Shown here one piece after another: positions 44,464 to 53,750 of a stretch of 64,000 bases of DNA. A program made the translations under genes and the position numbers. Each line of letters begins with the position of its first letter. The first letter of the stretch is position 1. Source of the stretch: Superficieibacter sp. HKU1. Lineage in GTDB: Bacteria > Pseudomonadota > Gammaproteobacteria > Enterobacterales > Enterobacteriaceae. The notes under the pieces were generated by a model, which was given only the letters and a program-made list of their open reading frames with translations, was not told the origin of the DNA and searched no databases. The stretch is taken from positions 620,001 through 684,000 of the forward strand of contig NZ_CP119754.1 of NCBI RefSeq assembly GCF_029319185.1, given 5' to 3'.

Positions 44464-45545
44464 TGCAGGCATTTGGCGTACTTGACCGCTATATCGGTAA
44501 GACCATTTTTAACACCATCATGATGACGTTATTCATGCTGGTGTCGCTCTCGGGCATCATCAAGTTTGTCGACCAGCTGAAAAAAGCCGGGCAGGGGAGC
44601 TATGACGCGCTGGGCGCGGGGATGTTTACCATCCTCAGCGTGCCCAAAGACATCCAGATCTTCTTCCCGATGGCGGCGCTGCTTGGCGCGTTGCTGGGGC
44701 TGGGGATGCTGGCGCAGCGCAGCGAGCTGGTGGTGATGCAGGCTTCCGGCTTCACCCGGCTCCAGGTGGCGCTGTCGGTAATGAAAACCGCTATCCCGCT
44801 GGTACTGCTGACCATGGCTATCGGCGAATGGGTTGCCCCGCAGGGCGAGCAGATGGCGCGTAATTACCGCGCGCAGGCGATGTACGGCGGTTCGCTGCTG
44901 TCAACGCAGCAGGGTTTATGGGCGAAAGACGGCAACGACTTTGTCTATATCGAACGCATTAAAGGTGACGATGAACTGGGCGGCGTGAGCATTTACGCCT
45001 TCAACGACCAGCGTCGCCTGCAGTCGGTGCGCTACGCCGCCTCGGCGAAATTCGACAAAGACCGCGGCCAGTGGAATCTGTCGCAGGTCGATGAATCCAA
45101 TCTGAAAGATCCGAAGCAGATCACCGGCACCCAGACCGTCAGCAGCACCTGGAAAACCAACCTCACGCCGGACAAACTGGGCGTGGTGGCGCTGGAGCCA
45201 GACGCGCTTTCCATCAGCGGTCTCTATAGCTACAGCCACTATCTGCAGTCCAGCGGACAGGATGCGAAACGCTATGAGATTAAGATGTGGAGTAAGATCT
45301 TCCAGCCGCTGTCGGTGGCGGTCATGATGCTGATGGCGCTGTCGTTTATCTTTGGCCCGCTACGTAGCGTGCCGATGGGAATGCGCGTTGTCACCGGTAT
45401 CAGCTTCGGTTTTCTCTTCTACGTGCTGGACCAGGTATTTGGGCCGTTAACGCCGCTCTATAACGTTCCGCCGATCCTCGGCGCACTGCTGCCCAGCGCG
45501 CTGTTCTTCGTCATCAGTCTGCTGTTGATGATGAAACGGGCCTGA
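44463..45545 (+). CDS. lptG: LPS export ABC transporter permease LptG
   Basis: 360 residues, E. coli length, MQAFGVLDRYIGKTIF start. Same topology as LptF: helices 1-3, periplasmic jellyroll (about 130-270), helices 4-6. Partner of LptF in the LptB2FG exporter. Translationally coupled to lptF and followed by a terminator. Confidence 0.97.
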   Translation: MQAFGVLDRYIGKTIFNTIMMTLFMLVSLSGIIKFVDQLKKAGQGSYDALGAGMFTILSVPKDIQIFFPMAALLGALLGLGMLAQRSELVVMQASGFTRLQVALSVMKTAIPLVLLTMAIGEWVAPQGEQMARNYRAQAMYGGSLLSTQQGLWAKDGNDFVYIERIKGDDELGGVSIYAFNDQRRLQSVRYAASAKFDKDRGQWNLSQVDESNLKDPKQITGTQTVSSTWKTNLTPDKLGVVALEPDALSISGLYSYSHYLQSSGQDAKRYEIKMWSKIFQPLSVAVMMLMALSFIFGPLRSVPMGMRVVTGISFGFLFYVLDQVFGPLTPLYNVPPILGALLPSALFFVISLLLMMKRA

Positions 45546-45552
45546 CGCCTCT

Positions 45553-45584
45553 CCCTTCATCCGCTCGCGGGTGAAGGGATTTTC
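45553..45584 (+). terminator. Terminator after lptG
   Basis: CCCTTCA (45553-45559) pairs with TGAAGGG (45572-45578), followed by ATTTTCC. Confidence 0.7.
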
Positions 45585-45652
45585 CGCTTTTCTCGGTTTA
45601 TCCCGCTGCGCGAACTATGCTTTCCCTGTGTTCCACTTATTTCAGGGAAATT

Positions 45653-47293
45653 ATGTCCAGATTCTTTTTTAACGACCGCAAACAGCTGGTCAACGACGCC
45701 ATCGAAGGGATTGTTCTCTCCGCTCCTCACGCCAACCTTGTTCGCCTCGACATTGACCCGGCGATCCGCGTCGTCGCCCGTGCCGACTGGGATAAAAGCC
45801 GCGTGGCGGTGATCTCCGGCGGCGGCTCCGGCCATGAACCTGCTCACGCCGGGTTTGTCGGTAAAGGAATGCTCACCGCCGCCGTCTGCGGCGACCTCTT
45901 CGCCTCGCCGAGCGTCGATGCGGTTCTGAACGCCATCGTCGCCGTCACCGGCGATCGTGGCTGCCTGCTGATTGTCAAAAACTACACCGGCGACCGCCTT
46001 AACTTTGGCCTCGCCGCCGAGAAAGCCAAACGCCACGGCCTGAAGGTCGAGATGGTGATCGTCGCCGACGACATCGCCCTGCCGGACAATAAACAGCCGC
46101 GCGGCATTGCCGGAACGGCGCTGGTGCATAAAATCGCTGGCTACGCCGCTGAACAGGGCAAAAGCCTGAACGAAGTGCGCGACATCGCGCAGGAGACCTG
46201 CGATAACCTGTACAGCCTTGGCGTGGCAATGCAGACCTGCAACCTGCCGGGCAGCGAAGATGAAGAAGGCCGCATTGCGGCAGGCCAGGCCGAGCTGGGA
46301 CTGGGCATTCACGGCGAGCCGGGCGCGTCCACCCTCGACACGCATAACAGCAAAGCCATCATCGACGCGCTTGTCGCTCCGCTGCGTGAACAGGCGGGCG
46401 AGGGCCGCTTTGCCGTCCTGATAAACAACCTCGGTGGCGTCTCGGCGCTGGAGATGGCGCTGCTCACCAAAGAGCTGGCGCACTCGGCGTTAAAAGATCG
46501 GATTGCATATCTGATCGGCCCCGCGCCGCTGGTCAGCTCGCTGGACATGAAAGGCTTTTCGCTCTCGCTGCTGCGTCTTAACGAGCGCGTTGAGCAGGCG
46601 CTCAACGCCAGCGTCGAGACCGTCGGCTGGCAAAATCCGGTGGCCTTCGCGCCGTTAAAAACCGCGCCGCATACCAAAATTCATGACAGCGTAGAGACCG
46701 AACCGTCGGACAACCCGCGGGTAAAACAGATCGTTGCCACCGTCACCCGAACGCTGATCGACCTTGAGAACCGCCTTAACGCGCTGGATGCTAAAGTGGG
46801 CGACGGCGATACCGGCTCAACCTTCGCCGAAGGCGCGCGCGACATCGCGCAGTTGCTGGAGCAGGGCAAACTGCCGCTCAACAACCCCGCCCAGCTTCTG
46901 CAACTGGTCGGCGAGCGGCTGGCCACGGTGATGGGCGGCTCCAGCGGCGTACTGATGTCGATCTTCTTCACCGCCGCCGGGCAGGCAGTACAGGATGGTA
47001 CCGCGCTACCGGAGGCATTGCTCACCGGACTGAAGCAGATGAAGCATTACGGTGGGGCGGATTTGGGCGACCGAACGCTGATCGACGCCCTGCAACCGGC
47101 GCTGGACGCGCTGCGCAAAGGCGATATTCAGGCCGCCGCCAAAGCCGCGCAGCAGGGCGCTGACAACACCGCAACCATGCAGAAGGCAGGCGCAGGACGC
47201 TCATCCTACGTTAACAGTCAGAACCTCGACGGCGTCACCGACCCCGGTGCCGTCGCGGTCGCCGACGTCTTCGCCGCGCTGGTAAAAGGTTAA
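45653..47293 (+). CDS. Dihydroxyacetone kinase, ATP-dependent (fused DhaK-DhaL type)
   Basis: 546 residues from ATG 45653 (MSRFFFNDRKQLV). N-terminal DAK1/DhaK domain with GGGSGHEPAHAGF (56-68) and the substrate-binding histidine in GIHGEPGAS; C-terminal DAK2/DhaL ATP domain with LDAKVGDGDTGST holding Mg-ADP. It closely resembles the ATP-dependent C. freundii enzyme rather than the PTS-type DhaKLM of E. coli. It phosphorylates dihydroxyacetone to DHAP. It stands alone, without glycerol dehydrogenase genes nearby. Confidence 0.93.
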   Translation: MSRFFFNDRKQLVNDAIEGIVLSAPHANLVRLDIDPAIRVVARADWDKSRVAVISGGGSGHEPAHAGFVGKGMLTAAVCGDLFASPSVDAVLNAIVAVTGDRGCLLIVKNYTGDRLNFGLAAEKAKRHGLKVEMVIVADDIALPDNKQPRGIAGTALVHKIAGYAAEQGKSLNEVRDIAQETCDNLYSLGVAMQTCNLPGSEDEEGRIAAGQAELGLGIHGEPGASTLDTHNSKAIIDALVAPLREQAGEGRFAVLINNLGGVSALEMALLTKELAHSALKDRIAYLIGPAPLVSSLDMKGFSLSLLRLNERVEQALNASVETVGWQNPVAFAPLKTAPHTKIHDSVETEPSDNPRVKQIVATVTRTLIDLENRLNALDAKVGDGDTGSTFAEGARDIAQLLEQGKLPLNNPAQLLQLVGERLATVMGGSSGVLMSIFFTAAGQAVQDGTALPEALLTGLKQMKHYGGADLGDRTLIDALQPALDALRKGDIQAAAKAAQQGADNTATMQKAGAGRSSYVNSQNLDGVTDPGAVAVADVFAALVKG

Positions 47294-47299
47294 TAAAAA

Positions 47300-47321
47300 G
47301 GCCGGGGCATTTACCCCGGCC
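47300..47321. terminator. Terminator between the convergent kinase and ahr genes
   Basis: Perfect 8-bp stem GGCCGGGG/CCCCGGCC, 7 bases after the kinase stop. The preceding A-run gives a T-run on the minus strand, so it serves ahr as well. Confidence 0.8.
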
Positions 47322-47352
47322 AGTTACTCACGCTCGCTCAACCACTCCTGGC

Positions 47353-47386
47353 TGTAGGCCGGTGCAAGCAAAGCGCCGCCCGGCAG
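47353..47386. repeat. Single REP unit downstream of ahr
   Basis: GTAGGCCGGTGCAAGCAAAG followed by CGCCGCCCGGCA, an imperfect REP hairpin between the terminator and the ahr stop. Confidence 0.7.
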
Positions 47387-47414
47387 TTACGCGCCCAAAG
47401 CCGGAACCTTGCCC

Positions 47415-48434
47415 TTAAAAATCCGCCTTCAACACCACGCGATATCGGGCTTTTCCCTCGCGCACGTGCTGCAACGCCTCGTTAATCTGCGACATCGGGA
47501 ACTCCTCGGTCGTCGGCGCAACCTTCGCCCGACCGGCAAACTTCATCAGCTTACGCAGCTCATACGGCGTACCCGTCGCCGACCCCGAGATACTGCGGTC
47601 CCCGCCAATCAGGGTAAACGCCGGTACCGGCAGCGGCTTCAGCACCGCGCCCACCGTGTGGAAATTACCGCCATACGCCAGCGCTTCAAAATACGGCTGC
47701 CAGTCCAGATCGACGTTCACGGTATTAATAATCAGATCGAACTGACCCGCCAGCGCCTTCAGCGCCTCCGGATCGCGGCTGTTCACCACCTTATCCGCGC
47801 CCATTTTCAGTACTTCCTGCTCTTTCGCCGGATTAGAACTGAACGCCGTCACCTCACAGCCCATCGCATGCAGCAGCTTAATGGCGATATGTCCCAGCCC
47901 GCCAATCCCAATTACCCCGACGCGGCTGGTGGCCGTCACATGATGCATCAGCAGCGGCTTAAACACGGTGATCCCGCCGCACAGCAGCGGACCCGCCGAC
48001 TCAATATCAATACTCTCCGGCAGGGGAATAACCCACTGCCAGTCCGCGCGCAGCTTATCGGCAAAACCGCCCCGGTTTAAAATGGTCGGCACCGCGCCTT
48101 CCAGACAGTTAATCTGATTGCCACTGATACAGGCATCGCAGTGCCCGCAGCTACGCGCCGTCCAGCCGATCCCCACGCGCTGACCTACTTTCAGGCCCTT
48201 GTCCTGCGCATCGCTGCCGAGCGCCACCACCCGACCAATCACCTCATGACCGGCCACCAGCGGATACTGCGACATTCCCCACTCGTTATCGATCATCGAC
48301 AAATCCGAGTGGCAGATCCCGCAGTAATCCACCTGCACCTCAACGTCCTGCGCCTTTAGTTCACCCGCGTCGTACTCGTACAGTTCCAGATCGCTCCCGG
48401 CTTCTTTTGCGGCATAGCTTTTAATTGTGGACAT
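47415..48434 (-). CDS. ahr: NADPH-dependent aldehyde reductase Ahr
   Basis: 339 residues, E. coli Ahr (YjgB) length. Zinc-type alcohol dehydrogenase: catalytic zinc ligands in CGICHSD and GHEVIG, a structural zinc cysteine cluster (CGHCDACISGNQINC), and the Rossmann motif GIGGLGH. It reduces a broad range of aldehydes. Synteny with leuX matches E. coli. Confidence 0.95.
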   Translation of the reverse strand: MSTIKSYAAKEAGSDLELYEYDAGELKAQDVEVQVDYCGICHSDLSMIDNEWGMSQYPLVAGHEVIGRVVALGSDAQDKGLKVGQRVGIGWTARSCGHCDACISGNQINCLEGAVPTILNRGGFADKLRADWQWVIPLPESIDIESAGPLLCGGITVFKPLLMHHVTATSRVGVIGIGGLGHIAIKLLHAMGCEVTAFSSNPAKEQEVLKMGADKVVNSRDPEALKALAGQFDLIINTVNVDLDWQPYFEALAYGGNFHTVGAVLKPLPVPAFTLIGGDRSISGSATGTPYELRKLMKFAGRAKVAPTTEEFPMSQINEALQHVREGKARYRVVLKADF

Positions 48435-48518
48435 GGTTTACCCCTCGTGTGGTGTTGAATGGGAAGTGTAGAGCATGGGAAGAGGGGGCGCTTGGCTGAA
48501 GAGGGCATGGGGGAAGTA

Positions 48519-49097
48519 TCAGATTTTACGCAACAGCGCGTTCAGCCAGGTTTCATGACGATCCGGACGTTTATCCACCGTCTGCCAGGTCGACGCGATG
48601 GTTATCCCCTCAAGCAAAGCCACCAGCCGTTCCAGCGCCGCTTCATTCAAATCGGTAAAATGCCGCCCCTCCTGAACCCGCTCGCCGTCGCCGTACTTAA
48701 ACGACACATACCAGACGCCGTCCGGCTTCAGCGCCCGCGCCAGCCGCTGCATCACCTCCGGCAACTCCGCCTGACTGACGTGAAGCAGCGACGCACAGCA
48801 CCAGATCCCGTCATAGCGCGCCACCGCCTCCAGTTGATCAAAGCGCTTCTCCTGCACGTCCAGCCCGGTAAACACCGTCGCCAGCGCGACCATCTGCGCA
48901 GACGCATCGAACGCCTCCACGCGATAACCCATCCCGGCAAACGCCTTGCTGTCGCGCCCGGAACCGCACCCGGCATCCAGCACCGTTGCGCCATCAGGCA
49001 GCGCCGCCACAAAGGGTTGATACAGCGAGGACATATCCACCGAGACGGTAGAGGTAAAAAAGCGATCGGCGTGCTGCTGGTAATATTTAAGCGTCAT
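48519..49097 (-). CDS. Class I SAM-dependent methyltransferase
   Basis: 192 residues from ATG 49097 (MTLKYYQQHADRF). Motif I is VLDAGCGSGRDS (about 40-51), then a post-I acidic EAFD and a CCASLLHV segment. It has the fold of small-molecule or tRNA methyltransferases and no DNA-methylase DPPY/NPPY motif. It is coupled to the HNH endonuclease gene by a TGATG overlap, so the two products probably act together. Substrate unknown. Confidence 0.82.
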   Translation of the reverse strand: MTLKYYQQHADRFFTSTVSVDMSSLYQPFVAALPDGATVLDAGCGSGRDSKAFAGMGYRVEAFDASAQMVALATVFTGLDVQEKRFDQLEAVARYDGIWCCASLLHVSQAELPEVMQRLARALKPDGVWYVSFKYGDGERVQEGRHFTDLNEAALERLVALLEGITIASTWQTVDKRPDRHETWLNALLRKI

Positions 49098-50110
49098 CAG
49101 AACAGATCCTGCCCGAAGGCAGCGGGTTCCCACTCGTGAAACAGACGAAGACGGGCAGTGTTCCAGTTTCTGCCTAAAAAGTCATCCCGCGCCTGCGTCG
49201 TCTTCCCGGTCTGGCGGATCAGCGTCTCCCGCAGCGGCAGATGGCTGGTAATAAAATACTCATTACGATCGCGCAGGCGTTTCAGCAACCGCTGCGAAGG
49301 CAGACGCGCGAACTTGCCCCGCTCGCCGCGATTGCAGCTTTTACAGGCCAGCACCAGATTCCAGACGCCGTTGATATTGGGAATATCCTCCCTCGCGCTC
49401 CACGGGATAAAGTGATCGACATCCGCCAAATCTACATCGCCGCTGGCAAGCATAATCGGCGCGTCGCAGTAAAAACAGCGGCCTTTCTGATAACCATTGA
49501 GGCTATCACGACAGCTGGTAACCGCCGTCCGGCGCGTGTTGATGGTGCTGAACAGCATCTGCTCCTGCGGGTCATACTCCACCGCAATCAAATTTCGCGA
49601 CACGCCCATCGCCCATCCCTGCTCAACCAGCTTCCAGCGCGCATCGGTTTCATGGATCAGGTTCTGATACTGCAACCGCTCGCCCAGACGATAAAAATTG
49701 TCCGTCAGGCGGATGCCCTTATGCGTTTTGCGCTCGTCCATAAAAAAGCGTTTGTCGATCTCACCCTGATTCACATTGTGGAAGGCATCAATCACATTAT
49801 TAAAACCGAGGCGCACGGTCATAGCCGTCAGCGCATCGCGGTCGATCTCCCCAGCGTTATACTGGGCGCACGCCGCCAAAAACTGGCTTTTTTGCGAGGT
49901 GATCTGCTTTGGTGCCTCCTTCAGATGACGACACAGATGCTCGCTGAACGGCACCGCCAGATCTTCCAGCCGAATCAGATCGCTGCCGTCGCGCTGCACG
50001 TCATACAGCGCGTGCGCCAGCGCGAACTTATACGACGCCACGTTTTTGCCAAACAGAATAATCCCGCGCCAGTAGTTCTCCAGCGTCGGCTCGACCCGAT
50101 AAAAATGCAT
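49097..50110 (-). CDS. HNH endonuclease domain protein
   Basis: 337 residues from ATG 50110 (MHFYRVEPTLENYW). A zinc-type HNH module lies around 215-270: CFYCDAP, DVDHFIPWS, NLVLACKSCNRG. The first 200 residues are a helical region of unknown role. The downstream methyltransferase overlaps its stop codon by one base. Position directly beside leuX, a defence-island hotspot, is suggestive of nucleic-acid restriction, but a core housekeeping role is not excluded. Confidence 0.8.
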   Translation of the reverse strand: MHFYRVEPTLENYWRGIILFGKNVASYKFALAHALYDVQRDGSDLIRLEDLAVPFSEHLCRHLKEAPKQITSQKSQFLAACAQYNAGEIDRDALTAMTVRLGFNNVIDAFHNVNQGEIDKRFFMDERKTHKGIRLTDNFYRLGERLQYQNLIHETDARWKLVEQGWAMGVSRNLIAVEYDPQEQMLFSTINTRRTAVTSCRDSLNGYQKGRCFYCDAPIMLASGDVDLADVDHFIPWSAREDIPNINGVWNLVLACKSCNRGERGKFARLPSQRLLKRLRDRNEYFITSHLPLRETLIRQTGKTTQARDDFLGRNWNTARLRLFHEWEPAAFGQDLF

Positions 50111-50291
50111 GTTCTGCCCTGATATGGATGAATGGATTACATGAACCACTAACAGGATCAGATAATAAACACCGATAAATGTAAACGACTTACATCACGT
50201 TGCAGAATTTTACGAGGAAGGTTCCAGAATTGTGCCCGAGGGCAAAGTGTTGATTTTTTCGGCGTTTAGTTGTGGGTGAGCAGGGGAGTGC

Positions 50292-50319
50292 TTGCGTGAG
50301 GGAGTACAACAGGTATAAT
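50292..50319 (+). promoter_or_regulatory. leuX promoter
   Basis: TTGCGT (50292-50297), 16-bp spacer, perfect TATAAT (50314-50319), then a GC-rich discriminator. The mature tRNA begins 29 bases after the -10. Confidence 0.75.
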
Positions 50320-50347
50320 GCATCCCGCTATCTGCATCCCCTTCCGT

Positions 50348-50432
50348 GCCGGAGTGGCGAAATCGGTAGACGCAGTTGATTCAAAATCAACCGTAGAAAT
50401 ACGTGCCGGTTCGAGTCCGGCCTTCGGCACCA
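50348..50432 (+). tRNA. leuX: tRNA-Leu (anticodon CAA)
   Basis: 85 bases beginning GCCGGAGTGG and ending TTCGGCACCA with encoded CCA. The anticodon loop TTCAAAA contains CAA; a long variable arm of class II tRNA and the T-loop TTCGAGT are present. The acceptor stem has seven pairs, with one G-U. The sequence is almost identical to E. coli leuX, whose 3' end is the integration site of satellite phage P4. Confidence 0.98.
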
Positions 50433-51121
50433 ATCAAGGAAAATTTCTTAGAAACAAAGAGTTAATTAAATAACTCTGCCTTTCTTGCCTGTGTTTTTTG
50501 CTTGAATAATGTCACCAACGATTGCCGCTGTGTTTGGTAGTGGCTTTTGGGATGTTATCACGCAGCGGCAGGTAGTTTCCAGGCTCAACCCAGTACAAAA
50601 CGTGAACGGTCAGCACTGACGGCTTAATTTTATGTCGCTGGTCTATCCGTTGCGCTTTTCCTTTGAAGCCGGAAGACGCCGCCAGCGTCTCTAATCCTTT
50701 TCCCATAACCCTTGTCAATGTGGCTCGCGCTTCGTGCGGCGCTCCATAATGCAACACGTCGAGATGACGTTGCAGCGAATAAACAGGCGTAATGTTGGGA
50801 AGACTAACCAGCTCGGGAAAGAGGCTGGCGCTGCCACGGTTTCAGCCACCGGATCACAACGGCTACCTGATAAGAAGCCACGACAAAGCGTCATCATTCA
50901 TGCGAGGGGAGCACATATGGCTCGTTACTCCCTGTGAAGGGACAAGGGCTAACTGCGGATGTCGCTTCGCTCCGCCTTTCCTTATGTGCCCAACACGGCA
51001 CGTAATGGTCACCTATTGCTTTCGGCACCATTTGGTAGGGTATTTTGGCATCTGGATCTATCACCGTGCTTTTCTGTAGCCTACCTTTGCGGCCCAGCGA
51101 CGGGCCGATCTGGAGGCAATC
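50433..51121. other. Island left end: decayed sequence without a recognisable gene
   Basis: 689 bases directly 3' of leuX. A minus-strand open stretch at 50512 up to about 50830 encodes a hydrophilic fragment (containing GKGLETLAASSGFKGKAQR) with no clear start and no family I know. TTCGGCACCA, the last 10 bases of leuX, recurs at 51021-51030 and could be a trace of an attachment site. Nothing else is supported. Confidence 0.5.
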
Positions 51122-51274
51122 ATGGCGAAGAATGCAGCAGCAATCAAACGCAACAACCGTAAAATCCACGCTCGTAAGTTTCTGGCGACACCAGAGGGCA
51201 AAGCATGGCTCGAACAGAAGAAGGCAGAAGAGGCTGAGTTGAAAATGGTCGCGGAGGTCCGGACATTTATCTGA
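51122..51274 (+). CDS. Small basic/charged protein of unknown function
   Basis: 50 residues, MAKNAAAIKRNNRKIHARKF and onward, ending VRTFI. A strong GGAGG lies 5 bases before the ATG, which is the main reason to believe it is expressed. Lysine/arginine-rich N-terminal half, Glu/Ala-rich C-terminal half, probably helical; no known motif. It lies convergent to the Beta-family gene. Confidence 0.5.
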   Translation: MAKNAAAIKRNNRKIHARKFLATPEGKAWLEQKKAEEAELKMVAEVRTFI

Positions 51275-51391
51275 GTTCAGCTAATCATAAAGAGATCGAT
51301 TATAGTGGCGATAGATATCTACACCATCGCTCCTGAGGCCTTTAAGACTAATAAAGAATCACGCCCAAATTAATGAGCGTGATTTTGTTTG

Positions 51392-52522
51392 TTATATGGC
51401 TGCTGTTTTTTTAGCTGCTCTAACTCTATTGAACTCAGCAATTTCTTCAACCACATAACTTATATGGTGGTTTGTGTCATGACTAACCCATTCAGTGTTA
51501 CCACCCAATATCTCTTTTTTACTACATGCCAGAATGCATTCATCACCCCAACTAAACTCTGGGCCTAAATAGTGTGGGGATTTTACTAAAATTTCAGATA
51601 AACCATGAAGTTGCTTGTATTCTTCGTCTTTATTTTTAGCGTAGCCGCGAACAACAAAGAATTTGTCTCCAATGGTATACCGGATTTTACCATTTGCATT
51701 AGGGGCTATAATGTCATCTTTTGCTTTAGGGTTTCTGATACCATAATCAGAAAAAATTAGTGGTAACATTGAATCATCAATGAAAGATTTCCAGACGTGA
51801 ATCTCCCGTCTCGTTACATAATCTGATGAATTCTCATCTTTAACCGCTTTATTTATGAATGCGGGGAAGGAACCGCCTGAAATAATAACGCACGAAAATT
51901 CATAATCGGAAAGGATATTTAAAACATGCTTAACATGATCATTTAATGATTCAATCGATTTGTTTGTAATGTCATCAAAGTCAAGCATTATCATAACTTC
52001 TTTGCTTGATAACCTAAGATCCTCCATGATTTTTTCAAGAGTACCGGTGAAATAATCAACATCGTAAGAATCATCGATAATCGAAGATGAATCAATTCTA
52101 ATGCAATAGTTAGTCCCATCAGGGATATTTAAGTTTTTCAATGCTATTTGGTAATCTAAAATATCCCATCTATCGAATCCCACTACAGGGTGAATAATCG
52201 CACCGCTTTTGGATAATTCTCTGTGAAGATAGCTCAGTACATGCTCACCAGTTTCAATATAACTATCGGCTTTCCATTGCGTGATGTCAAAGAAAAAGGC
52301 ATTAGATTGACATGAGGAAACGAGTTTTTTTGCCGTCCTTTGCAGGTGATCCGTTATAGGCTGTGTTGATTCCACGAGCCATTTTGGCTCTTTTTGTTTT
52401 CTTACTAAAATAGGAATCTCGAAAAATGGTGCTATTTTTTCAGAGTATGCAGCCTTCAGTTTTTTTAAAGCGGTGAATTCACCTTTTTTTGCTTTGAGAA
52501 TAGGTACATATATAGGGTACAT
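51392..52522 (-). CDS. Beta family protein (phage P4 Beta-like, PF14350 type)
   Basis: 376 residues from ATG 52522 with AGGAGAG upstream. N-terminal MYPIYVPILKAKKGEFTAL and the downstream GFDRWD and IRIDSSS segments fit the Beta protein family named after phage P4 beta. In P4, gop-beta-cII sits between cos and att, beta counteracts Gop toxicity, and the trio has been reported as an anti-phage cassette. Here it is the last gene of an operon with a HigA/ImmA-like regulator and a HigB-like gene. Biochemical activity unknown. Confidence 0.75.
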   Translation of the reverse strand: MYPIYVPILKAKKGEFTALKKLKAAYSEKIAPFFEIPILVRKQKEPKWLVESTQPITDHLQRTAKKLVSSCQSNAFFFDITQWKADSYIETGEHVLSYLHRELSKSGAIIHPVVGFDRWDILDYQIALKNLNIPDGTNYCIRIDSSSIIDDSYDVDYFTGTLEKIMEDLRLSSKEVMIMLDFDDITNKSIESLNDHVKHVLNILSDYEFSCVIISGGSFPAFINKAVKDENSSDYVTRREIHVWKSFIDDSMLPLIFSDYGIRNPKAKDDIIAPNANGKIRYTIGDKFFVVRGYAKNKDEEYKQLHGLSEILVKSPHYLGPEFSWGDECILACSKKEILGGNTEWVSHDTNHHISYVVEEIAEFNRVRAAKKTAAI

Positions 52523-52538
52523 AATAACTCTCCTGCGT

Positions 52539-53750
52539 TTAGTTATCGAAGGCCGGAACCAATAGTGCTTTTACTTCACCTTGACCAATCAGATCATTGA
52601 AAATTCTATAATTTCCGCTTTCACGCCGTATCCGACCTGCAATAATCGCAGGTGTAATTTTTAGCTCTCTAGAGAGGCTATCAATAGTCTCTTTAGATGG
52701 GGATGAATAAGCCTGGCTTCGCTTCCATGTTGACCTGGGTATAAATGCTTCCCTGGCAAGCCGATTTGCTTCTGACTCCTGTCTATCATCTGTATTAGAG
52801 TCCATGTCATCCAAGAAAATTTCATTAGAATCAATGTGTTTCCATATGTGGGCAACTTCATGTAACAAAGTAAACCAAAAGTTATCTAAACGATCATATC
52901 GTAAGCTCAAACCAATAATCGGCAACCCGTCAACGTCTTTTAGCGCTGCTCCATCAATCCTTGTTCCCTTTAGACATGGCTCAATCACTATCGCAATGCC
53001 ATGTTTTTCAAGGAACTCAATTGCTAATAAAGGGCCTTTTTCGAACCAACTTAATTGAGCAAGATCACGCATAAAGCTGGCCGATAAGACACCTGGATTG
53101 AAAATACCTAAGGCATTTTTGCGTTTACGTGCTTGTTGCACCACTCTGCTGACCCATGCAAACAGCGCATACTTTGTTGCAGGTGAATAAGCATCGCCAG
53201 AAAGCGTCCGTTTGAACGAAACACTGCTACTCGCCTGCCAACCCACTTGATCAATGAAGTTCTTTATAATTTCTTCGGTATTTTTCTTCGTTCTATCAAC
53301 TATATCTGGGAGCCAATCTCTGTTTATCATTTCCTTAACTGGAAATTTAGACCAGTCAATGTGATCATCAGAAAAATGCTCATTATCTGCATTTATCCCA
53401 ACTAACGTATCTGTGGAAATGCCCAGCCCAATAGAAAGTGCTTTGATCATCGACACAGTCAAAGGTCTTTTGCGTGCAAGTATTTCCGAAACTCTGCTCC
53501 TTGTTCCCAAATAGGGTACAAGATCGATCTGCTTTAGACCTTTCTCATGCATTCTGAAAAGAATGGCATTGATAGGATCTGGAAGTTCGATTGGATACTT
53601 GGAGTTCTCATATGCTTCAACGATAGTTATTAACAACTCCAAATCTTCATGCGCCTTGGAATGAATAGGGGGCATTTCCAACATTAAGGAGTGAATTTCC
53701 TTCAAATACTCCTGATGCTGTTGCTCTGTTTTTATTACTTTAATATCCAT
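52539..53750 (-). CDS. HigA-like antitoxin fused to ImmA/IrrE-type metallopeptidase domain
   Basis: 403 residues. Residues about 5-65 are a HigA-type N-terminal helical part, about 66-118 an Xre HTH (KQIDLVPYLGTRSRVSEILA), and about 190-400 carry an ImmA/IrrE-like zinc peptidase with HEVAH (297-301) and a third-ligand candidate in ESEANRLAREAFIP. Such fusions regulate their own operon and can cleave a partner or repressor upon damage or phage signals. It overlaps the upstream toxin-like gene by one base (TAATG) and precedes the Beta gene by 16 bases. Confidence 0.85.
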   Translation of the reverse strand: MDIKVIKTEQQHQEYLKEIHSLMLEMPPIHSKAHEDLELLITIVEAYENSKYPIELPDPINAILFRMHEKGLKQIDLVPYLGTRSRVSEILARKRPLTVSMIKALSIGLGISTDTLVGINADNEHFSDDHIDWSKFPVKEMINRDWLPDIVDRTKKNTEEIIKNFIDQVGWQASSSVSFKRTLSGDAYSPATKYALFAWVSRVVQQARKRKNALGIFNPGVLSASFMRDLAQLSWFEKGPLLAIEFLEKHGIAIVIEPCLKGTRIDGAALKDVDGLPIIGLSLRYDRLDNFWFTLLHEVAHIWKHIDSNEIFLDDMDSNTDDRQESEANRLAREAFIPRSTWKRSQAYSSPSKETIDSLSRELKITPAIIAGRIRRESGNYRIFNDLIGQGEVKALLVPAFDN

